Positions 1 through 8,685 of a DNA stretch of 64,000 nt are shown piece after piece. Made by a program: the position numbers and the translations under genes. The stretch is from Phyllobacterium chamaecytisi (lineage in GTDB: Bacteria; Pseudomonadota; Alphaproteobacteria; Rhizobiales; Rhizobiaceae): positions 124,001-188,000 of the forward strand of contig NZ_JAIQWW010000002.1 in NCBI RefSeq assembly GCF_020164455.1, read 5' to 3'. The notes beneath the pieces are model-generated. The model saw only the letters and a program-made list of their open reading frames with translations, made no database searches and had not been told where the DNA came from. Position 1 is the first letter of the stretch, and each line of letters begins with the position of its first letter.

Positions 1-1797
1 TTCCAGCATGTGCTGCGCAATCCGCTCGCTTCACCTTCGACCTTGGGCGTAGAGGCAGGGGCCCAACTCGCGCTCGGCGCCGCGATGCTTTGGTTTCCGG
101 CACTTCTCGGCTGGAGCCGCGACACTGCAACGGCTTTCGGTGGCTTCGCCGCGATGGCCGTCGTCTTTGCCGTCGCATGGCGATTCAAGTTCCAACCGAT
201 TGCCGTCATCCTGACAGGCCTGGTTACTGGCCTCTACTGTACGGCAATCGTTACGCTGCTGACGTTGATGAACGACCACTATCTGTCAGGTCTGTTCGTC
301 TGGGGTGGCGGATCGTTGAACCAGAACGACTGGCGCTCGGTTGCTGGACTTTTCCCGAAAGTAATTGGCTGTACCGTACTAGCGCTGCTGCTGGTCCGGC
401 AGCTGAGTGTCCTGACGCTTGGTGAGGCAGCGCAAGGGCTTGGAGTCAAACTGCAATTTGTCCGGGCCGCTGCGCTGTTTGTCGCCGTGGCCCTGACGAC
501 GTTCACGGTCAGCGCTGTAGGTGTGATCGGCTTTCTCGGCCTCGCTGCACCCGCGATCGCGAGGGCTATTGGCGCCCGGCGGATCAATACCCGGCTCATT
601 GTTGCTCCGCTCATCGGCGCTGCATTGCTGATCATCGTTGATCAGATCATGCAAATCTATACCGCAAAAACAGGAAGCTATATTCCGACCGGTGCGGCGA
701 CTGCGCTGATCGGGGTGCCAGTGCTTCTGTTCGTCATGTTGAAGCGTGGCGGTTCGCTGCAAACGGCGGTTCAAAGCGGATCGTCCCCCGCCGCAAGCAG
801 CCGGCCCCTGATCCTGATAGCGACGCTTGCCGGTCTCGTCCTGGCCGTAGCAATGGTCGCGATATTTGTCGGCAAGGGCGTCGACGGATCGTGGATAAGC
901 AGCACCGGCGCGACACTGAAATCCCTGCTGCCATGGCGGCTTCCCCGGCTCCTAGCCGCAACTTCCGCGGGTATCATGCTGGCGCTTGCGGGCAGCCTGC
1001 TGCAGCGTCTGACCGGCAACGCCATGGCAAGTCCTGAGGTTCTGGGTGTCAGTGCCGGAACAGCGTTCGGATTGCTTTGCATCTTGTTCGTTGTACCGGA
1101 ACCGACCATTAGCCATCGACTTATCGGCGGTTTTTTGGGCGCCGGGACAGTTCTCGCTATCCTCTTCGCGATGAGCCGCGCGGCGCACTCCGGTAACCAG
1201 TTTCTGATGTTCGGTGTATCGCTGGGAGCATTTCTGACGGCGTTGATCTCCGTCGTCCTCGCCTCAGGTGACCCGCGAGCCCTGTCACTGATCAGCTGGA
1301 TGGCGGGCTCGACCTATGGGGTCAGTAGTGCCATGTCCTTGATAATAGCGGCATTGGCCATAGTCGGTGCCATCACGGCTATGCTCCTCGTTCGCCCGCT
1401 ACAGCAATTCGCTTTGGGTGATCTATCGGCGCATTCACACGGCGTTGATGTGAAGAAGCTGCAGATCCTGATCCTCGCAGTAGCCGCGCTGCTGACAGCC
1501 ATGGCCACGCTGATCGTGGGTCCGTTGAGCTTCGTCGGCCTGATGGCTCCGCATCTCGCGCAGCGGCTTGGGCTGACGCGGGGCCTGCCGCACCTGATGG
1601 GTTCGGCACTGTACGGAGCGCTGCTCATGGCAACAGCCGACTTCATCGGCCGCACCGCCTATTTCCCGTGGCAATTGCCGACAGGGCTTGTCGCTACACT
1701 GCTGGGCGGACCGGTGTTCGCATTGCTACTTATCCGCGGCCGCCGCTTGTCTAAGCTGCACGAAGGGTTTGCTGGCAGGCCCGGTGCCCATCTCTGA
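1..1797 (+). CDS. fhuB: Fe3+-siderophore ABC transporter permease, FhuB type (5' end outside window)
   Basis: Inner-membrane permease of a ferric hydroxamate-type siderophore importer. The frame is open from base 1, so the true start lies upstream; 598 codons are present, and FhuB is usually about 660 residues. Two FecCD halves are fused: the first covers roughly residues 1-245 and the second 275-595, separated by a polar linker. Each half carries the cytoplasmic loop that contacts the ATPase (FLGLAAPAIAR and FVGLMAPHLAQR). The segment at the left edge (VLRNPLASPSTLGVEAGA) is the conserved FecCD N-terminal region, so only about 60-70 residues are missing. The 3' end overlaps the convergent sigma factor gene by 47 bases. 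Family identity is secure; the siderophore is not known. Confidence 0.93.
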   Translation, partial: FQHVLRNPLASPSTLGVEAGAQLALGAAMLWFPALLGWSRDTATAFGGFAAMAVVFAVAWRFKFQPIAVILTGLVTGLYCTAIVTLLTLMNDHYLSGLFVWGGGSLNQNDWRSVAGLFPKVIGCTVLALLLVRQLSVLTLGEAAQGLGVKLQFVRAAALFVAVALTTFTVSAVGVIGFLGLAAPAIARAIGARRINTRLIVAPLIGAALLIIVDQIMQIYTAKTGSYIPTGAATALIGVPVLLFVMLKRGGSLQTAVQSGSSPAASSRPLILIATLAGLVLAVAMVAIFVGKGVDGSWISSTGATLKSLLPWRLPRLLAATSAGIMLALAGSLLQRLTGNAMASPEVLGVSAGTAFGLLCILFVVPEPTISHRLIGGFLGAGTVLAILFAMSRAAHSGNQFLMFGVSLGAFLTALISVVLASGDPRALSLISWMAGSTYGVSSAMSLIIAALAIVGAITAMLLVRPLQQFALGDLSAHSHGVDVKKLQILILAVAALLTAMATLIVGPLSFVGLMAPHLAQRLGLTRGLPHLMGSALYGALLMATADFIGRTAYFPWQLPTGLVATLLGGPVFALLLIRGRRLSKLHEGFAGRPGAHL

Positions 1798-2269
1798 TCA
1801 TGAAATTGACGAGGGTTCTGGATACCCCCAGTTCTTCGGCAATATCCTTTTGTGGGATACCATCGATGCGATGGCGGACAAATGCGTCCTGAGTGCGCTT
1901 CGGCAGATTGTTCAATGAGTTCAGTACTTCCCACAAGGTTTCTGTGCTCACCAGACAGTCGAGCGCGCTGACGCTCGGGGCGGGGATGGATTCCATACCG
2001 TCGACGGGTGTCATGTTGAGCTTTTCATAGGACCGTTTGCGGGCCTCATCCAAAGCCAGATTGTAGACCATGCGGCAAGCATAGCCGACCGGACAACGGA
2101 CGCAGCTTGACTGCATGGTGCATGCCTTAAGGACAGCATCATGAAATATATCTTCCGATTGCGTGCGGGAATGCAGAACGCCTTCGGCAATTTTCAGGAG
2201 CTTTGGCTTATATCGTATCAATACATCGACAAGGATATTGCCGTCATATAGATTTATTTCTTTTCTCAT
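1751..2269 (-). CDS. FecI-like ECF RNA polymerase sigma factor with Cys cluster
   Basis: ECF sigma factor of 172 aa. Region 2 runs from about residue 15 to 78 (IFHDAVLKAC, then NLALDEARKR) and region 4 from about 115 to 170 (LPKRTQDAFVRHRIDG, DIAEELGVSRTLVNFMI). The match to the FecI group and the convergent overlap with the siderophore permease point to iron-starvation control of siderophore uptake. No FecR-like anti-sigma gene is seen in the window. Between the two halves of region 2 lie four cysteines (C50, C56, C59, C65; spacing CX5CX2CX5C), which are not a feature of E. coli FecI and could bind a metal. An iron-box-like sequence lies about 120 bp upstream. Whether it directs fhuB is inference. 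Confidence 0.85.
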   Translation of the reverse strand: MRKEINLYDGNILVDVLIRYKPKLLKIAEGVLHSRTQSEDIFHDAVLKACTMQSSCVRCPVGYACRMVYNLALDEARKRSYEKLNMTPVDGMESIPAPSVSALDCLVSTETLWEVLNSLNNLPKRTQDAFVRHRIDGIPQKDIAEELGVSRTLVNFMIRDGHRACQQTLRAA

Positions 2270-2390
2270 TATAGTATCTTCTTGGTAGACGATTGCAATG
2301 AGGAATAAAATGGCTTTTGTCCGCGCATTTTTATTTAAAATGCCCGAGTAAAATTGCCAGCGATGTTGCGGGGATAGCTATAAAATAATA

Positions 2391-2405
2391 TGATAAAAAG
2401 AGTCA
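2391..2405. promoter_or_regulatory. candidate IRO box (TGA-N9-TCA)
   Basis: TGA, nine A-rich bases, then TCA matches the short consensus of the RirA iron-responsive operator known in rhizobia. It sits in the AT-rich region between the sigma gene and the methyltransferase, about 120 bp upstream of the sigma start. The consensus has only six fixed bases, so a chance match is quite possible. Confidence 0.3.
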
Positions 2406-2553
2406 AGTTATTAAATCAAAATAGTTAGATGCTGCTCTCGCACATCTTTTCGACGACCTCCAACAACCGGGGGCTCGCACTAAGCAAGAATCGGGTTGAA
2501 TTCGCGCGCCGATTGCACGATTTCTAAGGCAGTTGAAACGCGAGGGCCGTGCG

Positions 2554-3117
2554 ATGGGCCAGACAGTGCATCATTATCTTATCTTCGAAACCGCGGGTGG
2601 CTTCTGCGGTATCGCCTGGAGCGATATCGGGATCACACGCTTTCAGTTACCGACAAAAAGTGCTGAGGCGGCAGAACGGTTGCTGCTCCGCAGGCTACCT
2701 GGCGCTGAACCTGGCCAACCCTCTGAGCAAGTGCTTCAAGCCGTGGCCGCAGCAAAGCGCTATTTCGAGGGCGAAGAGATTGATTTTTTCGGCTTCAAGC
2801 TCGATTTGGGCGAACAGGACGGATTTTTCGAGCAGATATATGCTGCGGCACGGCAGTTGGGTTGGGGCCATACGACGACCTATGGTGCCTTGGCCAAGCA
2901 ACTTGGCGCAGGACCGGAAGCCGCGCGCGATGTTGGCCAGGCCATGGCCAGAAACCCGGTGCCATTGATTATTCCCTGCCATCGCGTATTGGCGGCCGGT
3001 GGCAAAGTCGGTGGTTTTTCCGCGCCCGGAGGCTCCGTCGCCAAGGCCCGCATGCTCGAGCTTGAGGGTGTTCATTTCCAATCACCGCAACCGGCGCAGA
3101 AATCGTTTGGGTTCTAA
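2554..3117 (+). CDS. ogt: methylated-DNA--[protein]-cysteine S-methyltransferase
   Basis: O6-alkylguanine-DNA repair protein of 187 aa that transfers the alkyl group to its own cysteine. The PCHR active-site motif is at residues 141-144, with acceptor Cys142. The preceding wing helix RDVGQAMARNP supplies the arginine finger and recognition helix. The N-terminal 80 residues form the usual variable ribonuclease-like domain, and there is no fused AdaA regulatory domain. The ATG at 2554 follows GAGGG at a suitable distance; the frame also opens at a TTG 21 bases upstream, which has no clear ribosome site. It stands alone, with no Ada or AlkB neighbour. Confidence 0.9.
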   Translation: MGQTVHHYLIFETAGGFCGIAWSDIGITRFQLPTKSAEAAERLLLRRLPGAEPGQPSEQVLQAVAAAKRYFEGEEIDFFGFKLDLGEQDGFFEQIYAAARQLGWGHTTTYGALAKQLGAGPEAARDVGQAMARNPVPLIIPCHRVLAAGGKVGGFSAPGGSVAKARMLELEGVHFQSPQPAQKSFGF

Positions 3118-3501
3118 ATACCGGAGCCGAACAGTCGGGCCCGACAGGGCGCCTGCCGTAGACAAACATCCGAGCTGCGAGAACATTCGTTCCAAAGTAC
3201 AACCAAAAGTATTAAAACTGCGCAAAATATTGAGCCAGCAATGTTGACCCGTTTCATCAGTTTTTTGATATATTAGTCTGATATGGAACAGTATCATATG
3301 TTGTGCACCGCCAGTTTTTCCGACCACACTCTGGCTAAGTAATTGAAAAAACTGGCATATTGGCGTGAACGGCAAGCTCGCGGTTGCCTAGTAACTAGAA
3401 AGGTGTACTACTTTAGGATTATAATAGAGGACCATAATACTGATTCGTTTGTAATGGACTGGAGGCGGTTGCTACCGGCGCCGACATCCTGAGGAGGATA
3501 A
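3118..3501. other. intergenic region upstream of the pilus operon
   Basis: 384 bases without a convincing gene. It contains a 10-bp perfect inverted repeat (see separate entry) and a TATAAT at 3420-3425, about 75 bases upstream of the first pilin gene, with no recognisable -35 element at normal spacing. AT content is higher than in neighbouring genes, as expected for a regulated promoter. Confidence 0.5.
3310..3356. repeat. 10-bp inverted repeat upstream of the chaperone/usher operon
   Basis: GCCAGTTTTT at 3310-3319 and its exact reverse complement at 3347-3356 are separated by 27 bases, about 60 bp before the TATAAT noted in this gap. It may be a regulator-binding site or an RNA stem; there is no evidence to decide. 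Confidence 0.4.
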
Positions 3502-4008
3502 ATGAATTTTGGCATTTTGGAACGAGGTACTATTGCAGCATGTTTTGCTGTTTTGACCTGCCTCACAAGCCCTGCCTTGGCAGCCACAGCAACGGGGAGC
3601 TTTGCTGTCAGGATCACGATAACGACCGAGTGCAAGCTGGTGTCTGCTTCCGATCTGGATTTTGGATCGCATGGTGTCATTGATGCCAACCTCGACTCGA
3701 CCAGCACCATCAGTGTGCAGTGCACGACGGGCACCCCCTATAATGTGGGCATTGGCCTCGGTACAGGATCCGGAGCTTCGCTTACCGCCCGCTTGATGAC
3801 CGGACCAGGCGCTGCCACGGTCAGCTACAATCTCTACCGCGATGTCAACCATACGAATGTCTGGGGGACTACGGTGTTGACGGACACGGTATCCGGTACG
3901 GGGAATGGTGCCGTGCAGCCGATTACGGTGTTTGGGCGCGTTGCCCCCCAATCTACACCCGGTGCGGGCGCCTATAGCGACACAGTTGCAGTAACCGTTA
4001 CTTACTGA
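3502..4008 (+). CDS. spore coat U (SCPU) domain pilin-like protein
   Basis: Exported structural subunit of 168 aa. A signal peptide ends near residue 27 (CLTSPALA), followed by one SCPU/fimbrial-adhesin-like domain with conserved pieces such as LDFGSHGVIDANLD, ARLMTGPG, YNLYRD and the C-terminal SDTVAVTVTY donor-strand-like tail. GAGGAGGATAA precedes the ATG. It is the first gene of a four-gene chaperone/usher operon. SCPU proteins of this layout are known subunits of archaic (Csu-type) pili in Gram-negative bacteria, which help attachment and biofilm formation. The specific surface target cannot be told from sequence. Confidence 0.88.
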   Translation: MNFGILERGTIAACFAVLTCLTSPALAATATGSFAVRITITTECKLVSASDLDFGSHGVIDANLDSTSTISVQCTTGTPYNVGIGLGTGSGASLTARLMTGPGAATVSYNLYRDVNHTNVWGTTVLTDTVSGTGNGAVQPITVFGRVAPQSTPGAGAYSDTVAVTVTY

Positions 4009-4029
4009 CCATCTTCCAAGGAGAACCGA

Positions 4030-4749
4030 ATGCGGACCATGCTATATAGCATCGGCGCGATGAGCCTCTTCATGCTCTTTTCCGATGTGGCCCAAAGTGC
4101 TTCCTTACGTGTTTCGCCGACCAATCTTGAGATGGTCGCGCCAGGCAGTGCCGGTGTCCTCACATTGACGAACGAGGCCAAGCGGCCGATCAATGTGCAG
4201 ATCCGTGTGTTCCGCTGGACGCAGGTAAATGGCGTGGAACAGCTCGAGCCGACGAACGACGTCATTGTCAGCCCTCCATCCACGACCCTGCCCAGCGCCA
4301 AAGAGTATGCGGTTCGTGTCGTGCGGGTTACGAAAAAGCCGGTTGCAGGCGAGGAAGGCTACCGCGTCATTGTTGATGAACTACCCGATCCGTCGCGCAA
4401 ACGAGCAGGGACTGTTGCGCTTGTCGTTCGCTATTCGATCCCTGTCTTCTTCAAGGATGAGGACGCCTCGCCGCCGAAGGTGGCTTGGGGGCTCGTGAAG
4501 TCGAAGGGCGCGCTGATGCTGAGAGCACGCAACACAGGTGATACACGGTTGAGGCTTGCCGACGTGCAGTTGAGCCAAGGTGGCCGCGTACTCGGCAATC
4601 GCAAGGGATTGGTCGGCTATGTTCTTGGCGAATCGAGCATGGAGTGGCCCATTGCTTCGGGCAAATCGGTCTCTTCCGGGTCGGCCGACCTGAAGGCGCA
4701 AAGCGATTTCGGACCGCTCAATGCCGATGTTTCTATCAGCGGCCGGTAG
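4030..4749 (+). CDS. periplasmic pilus assembly chaperone (PapD-like)
   Basis: Fimbrial chaperone of 239 aa with a signal peptide ending near residue 23 (DVAQSA) and two immunoglobulin-like domains. Typical chaperone pieces are visible: SLRVSPTNLEMVAPG at the start of the mature protein, LTLTNEAKRPINVQIRVF, then VRYSIPVFF in the subunit-binding strand region. It should cap SCPU subunits in the periplasm and hand them to the usher. AAGGAG lies 8 bases before the ATG. It begins 21 bases after the first pilin gene and overlaps the usher start by 29 bases, so the genes are probably translationally coupled. Confidence 0.9.
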   Translation: MRTMLYSIGAMSLFMLFSDVAQSASLRVSPTNLEMVAPGSAGVLTLTNEAKRPINVQIRVFRWTQVNGVEQLEPTNDVIVSPPSTTLPSAKEYAVRVVRVTKKPVAGEEGYRVIVDELPDPSRKRAGTVALVVRYSIPVFFKDEDASPPKVAWGLVKSKGALMLRARNTGDTRLRLADVQLSQGGRVLGNRKGLVGYVLGESSMEWPIASGKSVSSGSADLKAQSDFGPLNADVSISGR

Positions 4750-7150
4750 AGCGCTGGCGATTTTCTGCATGGGCATCTGCACGTTCTCGTCTGGTCGAGC
4801 CCAGAACCAAGGTCCACCGACACCTGATCAGAACATATCTCCGGGCGTCGAGGCGAGAGATCTTTATCTTGAGGTTTTTATCAATGATACCTCGACTGAA
4901 ATGATTGGCGCCTTCAGGCAACTTGCCGATGGCGGCCTGTCGGCGACGCCGGAGGAGTTGGGGGAAGTCGGATTGAAAGCCAACACCAAGCTTCGCGAAC
5001 CCAACGGCTCCGTAAGGCTCAAGGATCTCCCTGGTCTCGTCTACCGGGTAGACGCCGCCACCCAACGGCTCTACGTCACAATTGATGACAGTGGTCGAGC
5101 AGCTAAGATCATTGATATAAACCCCAAGGCAACGGATGAGGAGACGCAAAAGCCTCAGTCGAGTTATGGCACTGTGCTGAATTATTCGCTCTTCGCGGGC
5201 ACCAATGACCTTATGGATGGTAATGTCAAACCATTCCAGGGAATCTCCGGCGGGTTCGATGCGCGGTTCTTCAGCCCCTATGGAACGCTGAATCAATCCT
5301 TTACGGCAAATATGTCGGATGGCAAGCTCGAGGGAGTGAAAAGGCTTAACACCACGTGGAGTTATTCCGATGCCGAACGGCTGATCACCTACCGCGCGGG
5401 AGATTTCATCTCGGGAGGCCTGCCGTGGACGCGGCCGGTCTTTCTGGGCGGCATGCAGGTGCAACGCAATTTCTCCCTGCGCCCAGATCTCATAACGCTG
5501 CCGGTGCCGGTGCTTTCGGGCACTGCGGCGGTACCCTCGACACTTGAGGTCTTCACGCAAAATGTCAGGACGTATAGCGGGGCGGTGCCTTCCGGGCCAT
5601 TCGAGGTGACAAATTTTCCGGTTTTCTCCGGGCAGGGCGAGGCACAGATCGTCCTGCGGGATACGTTGGGCCGCGAGACGCGAACGACACTACCATTTTA
5701 TTCGTCGAGCCTGTTGCTGCAAAAAGGCCTGATCGATTTTTCCGCTGATCTCGGCTTCCCGCGCCGCAACTACGGTACCGAGTCCAACGACTATGACGGT
5801 GATCTGATGGGCGTCGCCACCTTCCGTTATGGTCTCACCAATTGGCTGACGCTGGAGGGGCACTTCGAAGGCGGGGTGGATCTGCTAAATGGCGGGGTTG
5901 GGGCGGCGTTTCCATTCGGCGCCTATGGAGTAGCCTCGGTCGCTGCCGCTGGAAGTAGTCATGATGGCGACACCGGCATGATCCTCAACGGGTCTGTGGA
6001 GGTGACGCATGGCAACTACACCTTGTTCGCGCGCTTGCAACACGCTTTCGGTGGCTACGATGACATCGCCTCGGTCTCTGCCGATGATGAGCTTGATCCG
6101 ATTTTTGATCCGAGCGGCGTCACCGTCTTCAGCCCACGCGTGCCGCGGTCGCTGGCGCAGGTCACCCTGTCAACACCGGGGCCATTCGATCGCAGCAACC
6201 TGAACTTCTCCTATACGCAGCTCGACCTCGACAGAGGCGATGACAGCAAGATCATAGGGGCGTCCTTCAGCCAGTCATTGTTCAAGAGCAGTTCATTCTA
6301 TGCCACTGCCTTCGCAGACCTGGAAGACAGCGAGAGTTTCGGTGTCTTTGCCGGGCTGACCATCCCGTTCGACAATGACATCAATGTTTCGACCGGTTAC
6401 GAGCAGACCGCCGATGGACCAGCGGGATTTATCGATGTGGCGAAATCGGAAAGGCAGGAGGAGGGCAGCTATGGATGGCGCCTGAGAACCAGCGAAGGTA
6501 GCAACCCGGACCGTTCTGCGTCTGCGAGTTACCGGGCGCGCTATGCGAGGATCGAAGGCAGCGCGCAGCAGTTCGACGATACGGTTCGCGCCAATGCGCA
6601 GATTGACGGCGCGATTGCCGTCGCTTCAGGAGGCGTCTTTGCCACCAACCGCATAGACGATGCCTTCGCGGTCGTGGATGTCGGGGCGCCGGATATCGAC
6701 GTTTCATTCGAGAACCGTCCGGTTGGGCGAACAAACCGAAGCGGACGGATACTGGTGCCAAATCTCAGATCGTATGAGCCGAACATCGTGGCCATCGATC
6801 CGAAAAATCTGCCCGTCGACGCAAGCATAGGCTCGACGCGCAACGTGGTCGTGCCCGCAGATCGCAGTGGCGTCGTCATCAACTTCGACGTTGAAGAAAC
6901 AACCGCATCTGCGCTTGTTACGTTTCTTGATGCGAGCGGTAAGGCCTTGGAAGCGGGCCTGCGTGGCCATGTGGAGAGGACAGGAAAGGAATTTGTGATC
7001 GGATATGACGGCGAAGCCTATATATCCGCGCTTGGTGCACAGAACGACATTGTAGTCGACCTACAGGATGGCAAGAGTTGCCGGGCGCGTTTTCCGTATC
7101 AGGCAAAGCAGGGGACGCAGGTCAAAATCAAGAGTGTGGTTTGCTCGTGA
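4721..7150 (+). CDS. outer-membrane usher for the SCPU-type pilus
   Basis: Outer-membrane pore of 809 aa through which pilus subunits are secreted and polymerised. A signal peptide is at residues 1-27 (FSSGRAQ), followed by the usher N-terminal domain (DLYLEVFINDTSTEMI), a long beta-barrel, the plug-region signature around VPSGPFEVTNFPVF, and C-terminal domains. The length is normal for Csu-like ushers. The start at 4721 lies inside the chaperone gene; a second Met two codons on is equally possible. The gene overlaps the following adhesin by 4 bases. Order and overlaps show one operon: pilin, chaperone, usher, tip subunit. Confidence 0.92.
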   Translation: MPMFLSAAGRALAIFCMGICTFSSGRAQNQGPPTPDQNISPGVEARDLYLEVFINDTSTEMIGAFRQLADGGLSATPEELGEVGLKANTKLREPNGSVRLKDLPGLVYRVDAATQRLYVTIDDSGRAAKIIDINPKATDEETQKPQSSYGTVLNYSLFAGTNDLMDGNVKPFQGISGGFDARFFSPYGTLNQSFTANMSDGKLEGVKRLNTTWSYSDAERLITYRAGDFISGGLPWTRPVFLGGMQVQRNFSLRPDLITLPVPVLSGTAAVPSTLEVFTQNVRTYSGAVPSGPFEVTNFPVFSGQGEAQIVLRDTLGRETRTTLPFYSSSLLLQKGLIDFSADLGFPRRNYGTESNDYDGDLMGVATFRYGLTNWLTLEGHFEGGVDLLNGGVGAAFPFGAYGVASVAAAGSSHDGDTGMILNGSVEVTHGNYTLFARLQHAFGGYDDIASVSADDELDPIFDPSGVTVFSPRVPRSLAQVTLSTPGPFDRSNLNFSYTQLDLDRGDDSKIIGASFSQSLFKSSSFYATAFADLEDSESFGVFAGLTIPFDNDINVSTGYEQTADGPAGFIDVAKSERQEEGSYGWRLRTSEGSNPDRSASASYRARYARIEGSAQQFDDTVRANAQIDGAIAVASGGVFATNRIDDAFAVVDVGAPDIDVSFENRPVGRTNRSGRILVPNLRSYEPNIVAIDPKNLPVDASIGSTRNVVVPADRSGVVINFDVEETTASALVTFLDASGKALEAGLRGHVERTGKEFVIGYDGEAYISALGAQNDIVVDLQDGKSCRARFPYQAKQGTQVKIKSVVCS

Positions 7151-8097
7151 AACGTTTGCTGACCGGTCTCCTGCTGTTCATCTGCCTGCAAATGCTGCCA
7201 ACGCAAATACAGGCTCAGTCCTGCACGTTCAGTACATCCAACATGGTATTTTCCGGAAGCCCATTATCCGGCGCCGCGATCAACGGGACGACGAGCCTCA
7301 CGGCAAACTGTTCGGCGGCACTCGGTTTATTCCGCCGTGTCCTGATCTGTCCCAACCTCAATGCCGGCACTGGCGGCGCAACCTCAGCCACGCGATTGAT
7401 GACCGGCCCGATAGCGCTCAACTACCAACTCTATCAGGATTCGGCCCGGCAAACCGTCTGGGGATCTTGGACGTGGGCGTTTTCCGCCAGACCCCCACAA
7501 TTTTTTGTCGATATACCCGCGCTGCTGGGATCTGGTTCGACAACCGTTACAATGTATGGGCAGATCTTCCCCAATCAGACGACAGCACCGGTCGGGAGTT
7601 ATTCATCGAATTTTTCCGGAGCCCAGACGACGTTCCGCTATCGTTTCGACGACGGGGCAGGGTGCGCCAATCTCTCGGGAGCATCAGGAACCACCAACTT
7701 TACCGTCAGTCTGCAGACCGTAAAAGATTGCCTGGTGTCGGCGCAGAATATCGATTTCGGCAATCGCGGCGTATTGAGCGCCAATATCGACCAGAATGGT
7801 CAGGTGTCGGTCAACTGTTCACCGAACACACCGTATGTCGTGGCGCTTGGTCCGGGCGGTGCGAATGCTGGACCGACCGCCAGACGCATGACCAAAGGCG
7901 CAGAATTCATCACCTATGGTCTTTACCGGGACGTAGCACGCACCTTGCCATGGGGAAATACGTCCGGCACCGATACGCTTGGCGGCACCGGGACTGGTGT
8001 GACGCAAAACCTGCCTGTTTATGCACGTATTCCGCCTCAGACTACACCAACGCCTGGCCTCTACAGCGATACAATCGTCGTGACGGTGACCTATTGA
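7147..8097 (+). CDS. two-domain SCPU tip-adhesin-like protein
   Basis: Exported protein of 316 aa with two tandem SCPU domains, about residues 25-175 and 180-316. The second is close to the single-domain pilin at the start of the operon (IDFGNRGVLSANID, ARRMTKG, YGLYRD, SDTIVVTVTY). The start is a GTG overlapping the usher stop in GTGA, followed at once by a good signal peptide (LLTGLLLFICLQML...IQAQS); an in-frame extension further upstream lies within the usher and is unlikely. In Csu systems the last gene encodes a two-domain tip adhesin, so that role is inferred here. Confidence 0.87.
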   Translation: MKRLLTGLLLFICLQMLPTQIQAQSCTFSTSNMVFSGSPLSGAAINGTTSLTANCSAALGLFRRVLICPNLNAGTGGATSATRLMTGPIALNYQLYQDSARQTVWGSWTWAFSARPPQFFVDIPALLGSGSTTVTMYGQIFPNQTTAPVGSYSSNFSGAQTTFRYRFDDGAGCANLSGASGTTNFTVSLQTVKDCLVSAQNIDFGNRGVLSANIDQNGQVSVNCSPNTPYVVALGPGGANAGPTARRMTKGAEFITYGLYRDVARTLPWGNTSGTDTLGGTGTGVTQNLPVYARIPPQTTPTPGLYSDTIVVTVTY

Positions 8098-8145
8098 CGG
8101 AACCGTTCGGAATTTACCGCATGCAGGCGGCCTCAGCCCTGCCGA

Positions 8146-8685
8146 TCAATAATCGATGATGCCTTCCAGCGCGTAATGTTTGACGGTCTTGCGGTTGGCG
8201 ATGAGTTCTTCGACCGTGGGTCTGCCGGTCATTGCCCGGGAAATCGCGAGCTTCGTCGCTTCGTAGTTGGTACGGTAAAGATCCTTGTGGTCGAGATTCT
8301 CGTCGTCGACGCAGCGGGGATCGAGCCAGACGGTAATGATCATGCAGAGTTCATCGGCTTGATCGCGGGGGAGAATATCTTCGATGAGACAGTCGACGAT
8401 CGCATCGCCCATCGCCGCCTGTACGACCCCGCCGAGCAGTTCCGCATATGCCATGTTCTTGATTGTGACCTTGGTGGTCATCATCGTGGCCGGCCGTACC
8501 GCTTGATTGAGATCCCGCACCACGAACATACGGGTGTGACCCTTGACCTGTCCCATCATCGACGCAAATGCCTGCCCGACCGGACCCCTGACCGAGCCGA
8601 TGACCACCTCGGGCATGGCGTCGGTCACCTGACCCTCCGCAGCCAAAACCGTTGCTTCACCCGTACGAAACCAAATATCAGTCAT
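8146..8685 (-). CDS. formaldehyde-activating enzyme (Fae)-like protein lacking the catalytic His
   Basis: 179-aa protein of the Fae family, whose classical member condenses formaldehyde with tetrahydromethanopterin in methylotrophs. Recognisable Fae features are GEATV near residue 9, the VVIGSVRGPVGQAF stretch around 27-40, and TTKVTIKNMAYAELLGG. In classical Fae the conserved AHID carries the catalytic His; here the aligned residues are AMPE (Met24), so canonical activity is doubtful. No methanopterin pathway genes are in the window. The start at 8685 is supported by GAGAGGG 6 bases upstream; a longer frame upstream has no support. It converges on the pilus operon. The function of such divergent members is not established. 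Confidence 0.75.
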   Translation of the reverse strand: MTDIWFRTGEATVLAAEGQVTDAMPEVVIGSVRGPVGQAFASMMGQVKGHTRMFVVRDLNQAVRPATMMTTKVTIKNMAYAELLGGVVQAAMGDAIVDCLIEDILPRDQADELCMIITVWLDPRCVDDENLDHKDLYRTNYEATKLAISRAMTGRPTVEELIANRKTVKHYALEGIIDY

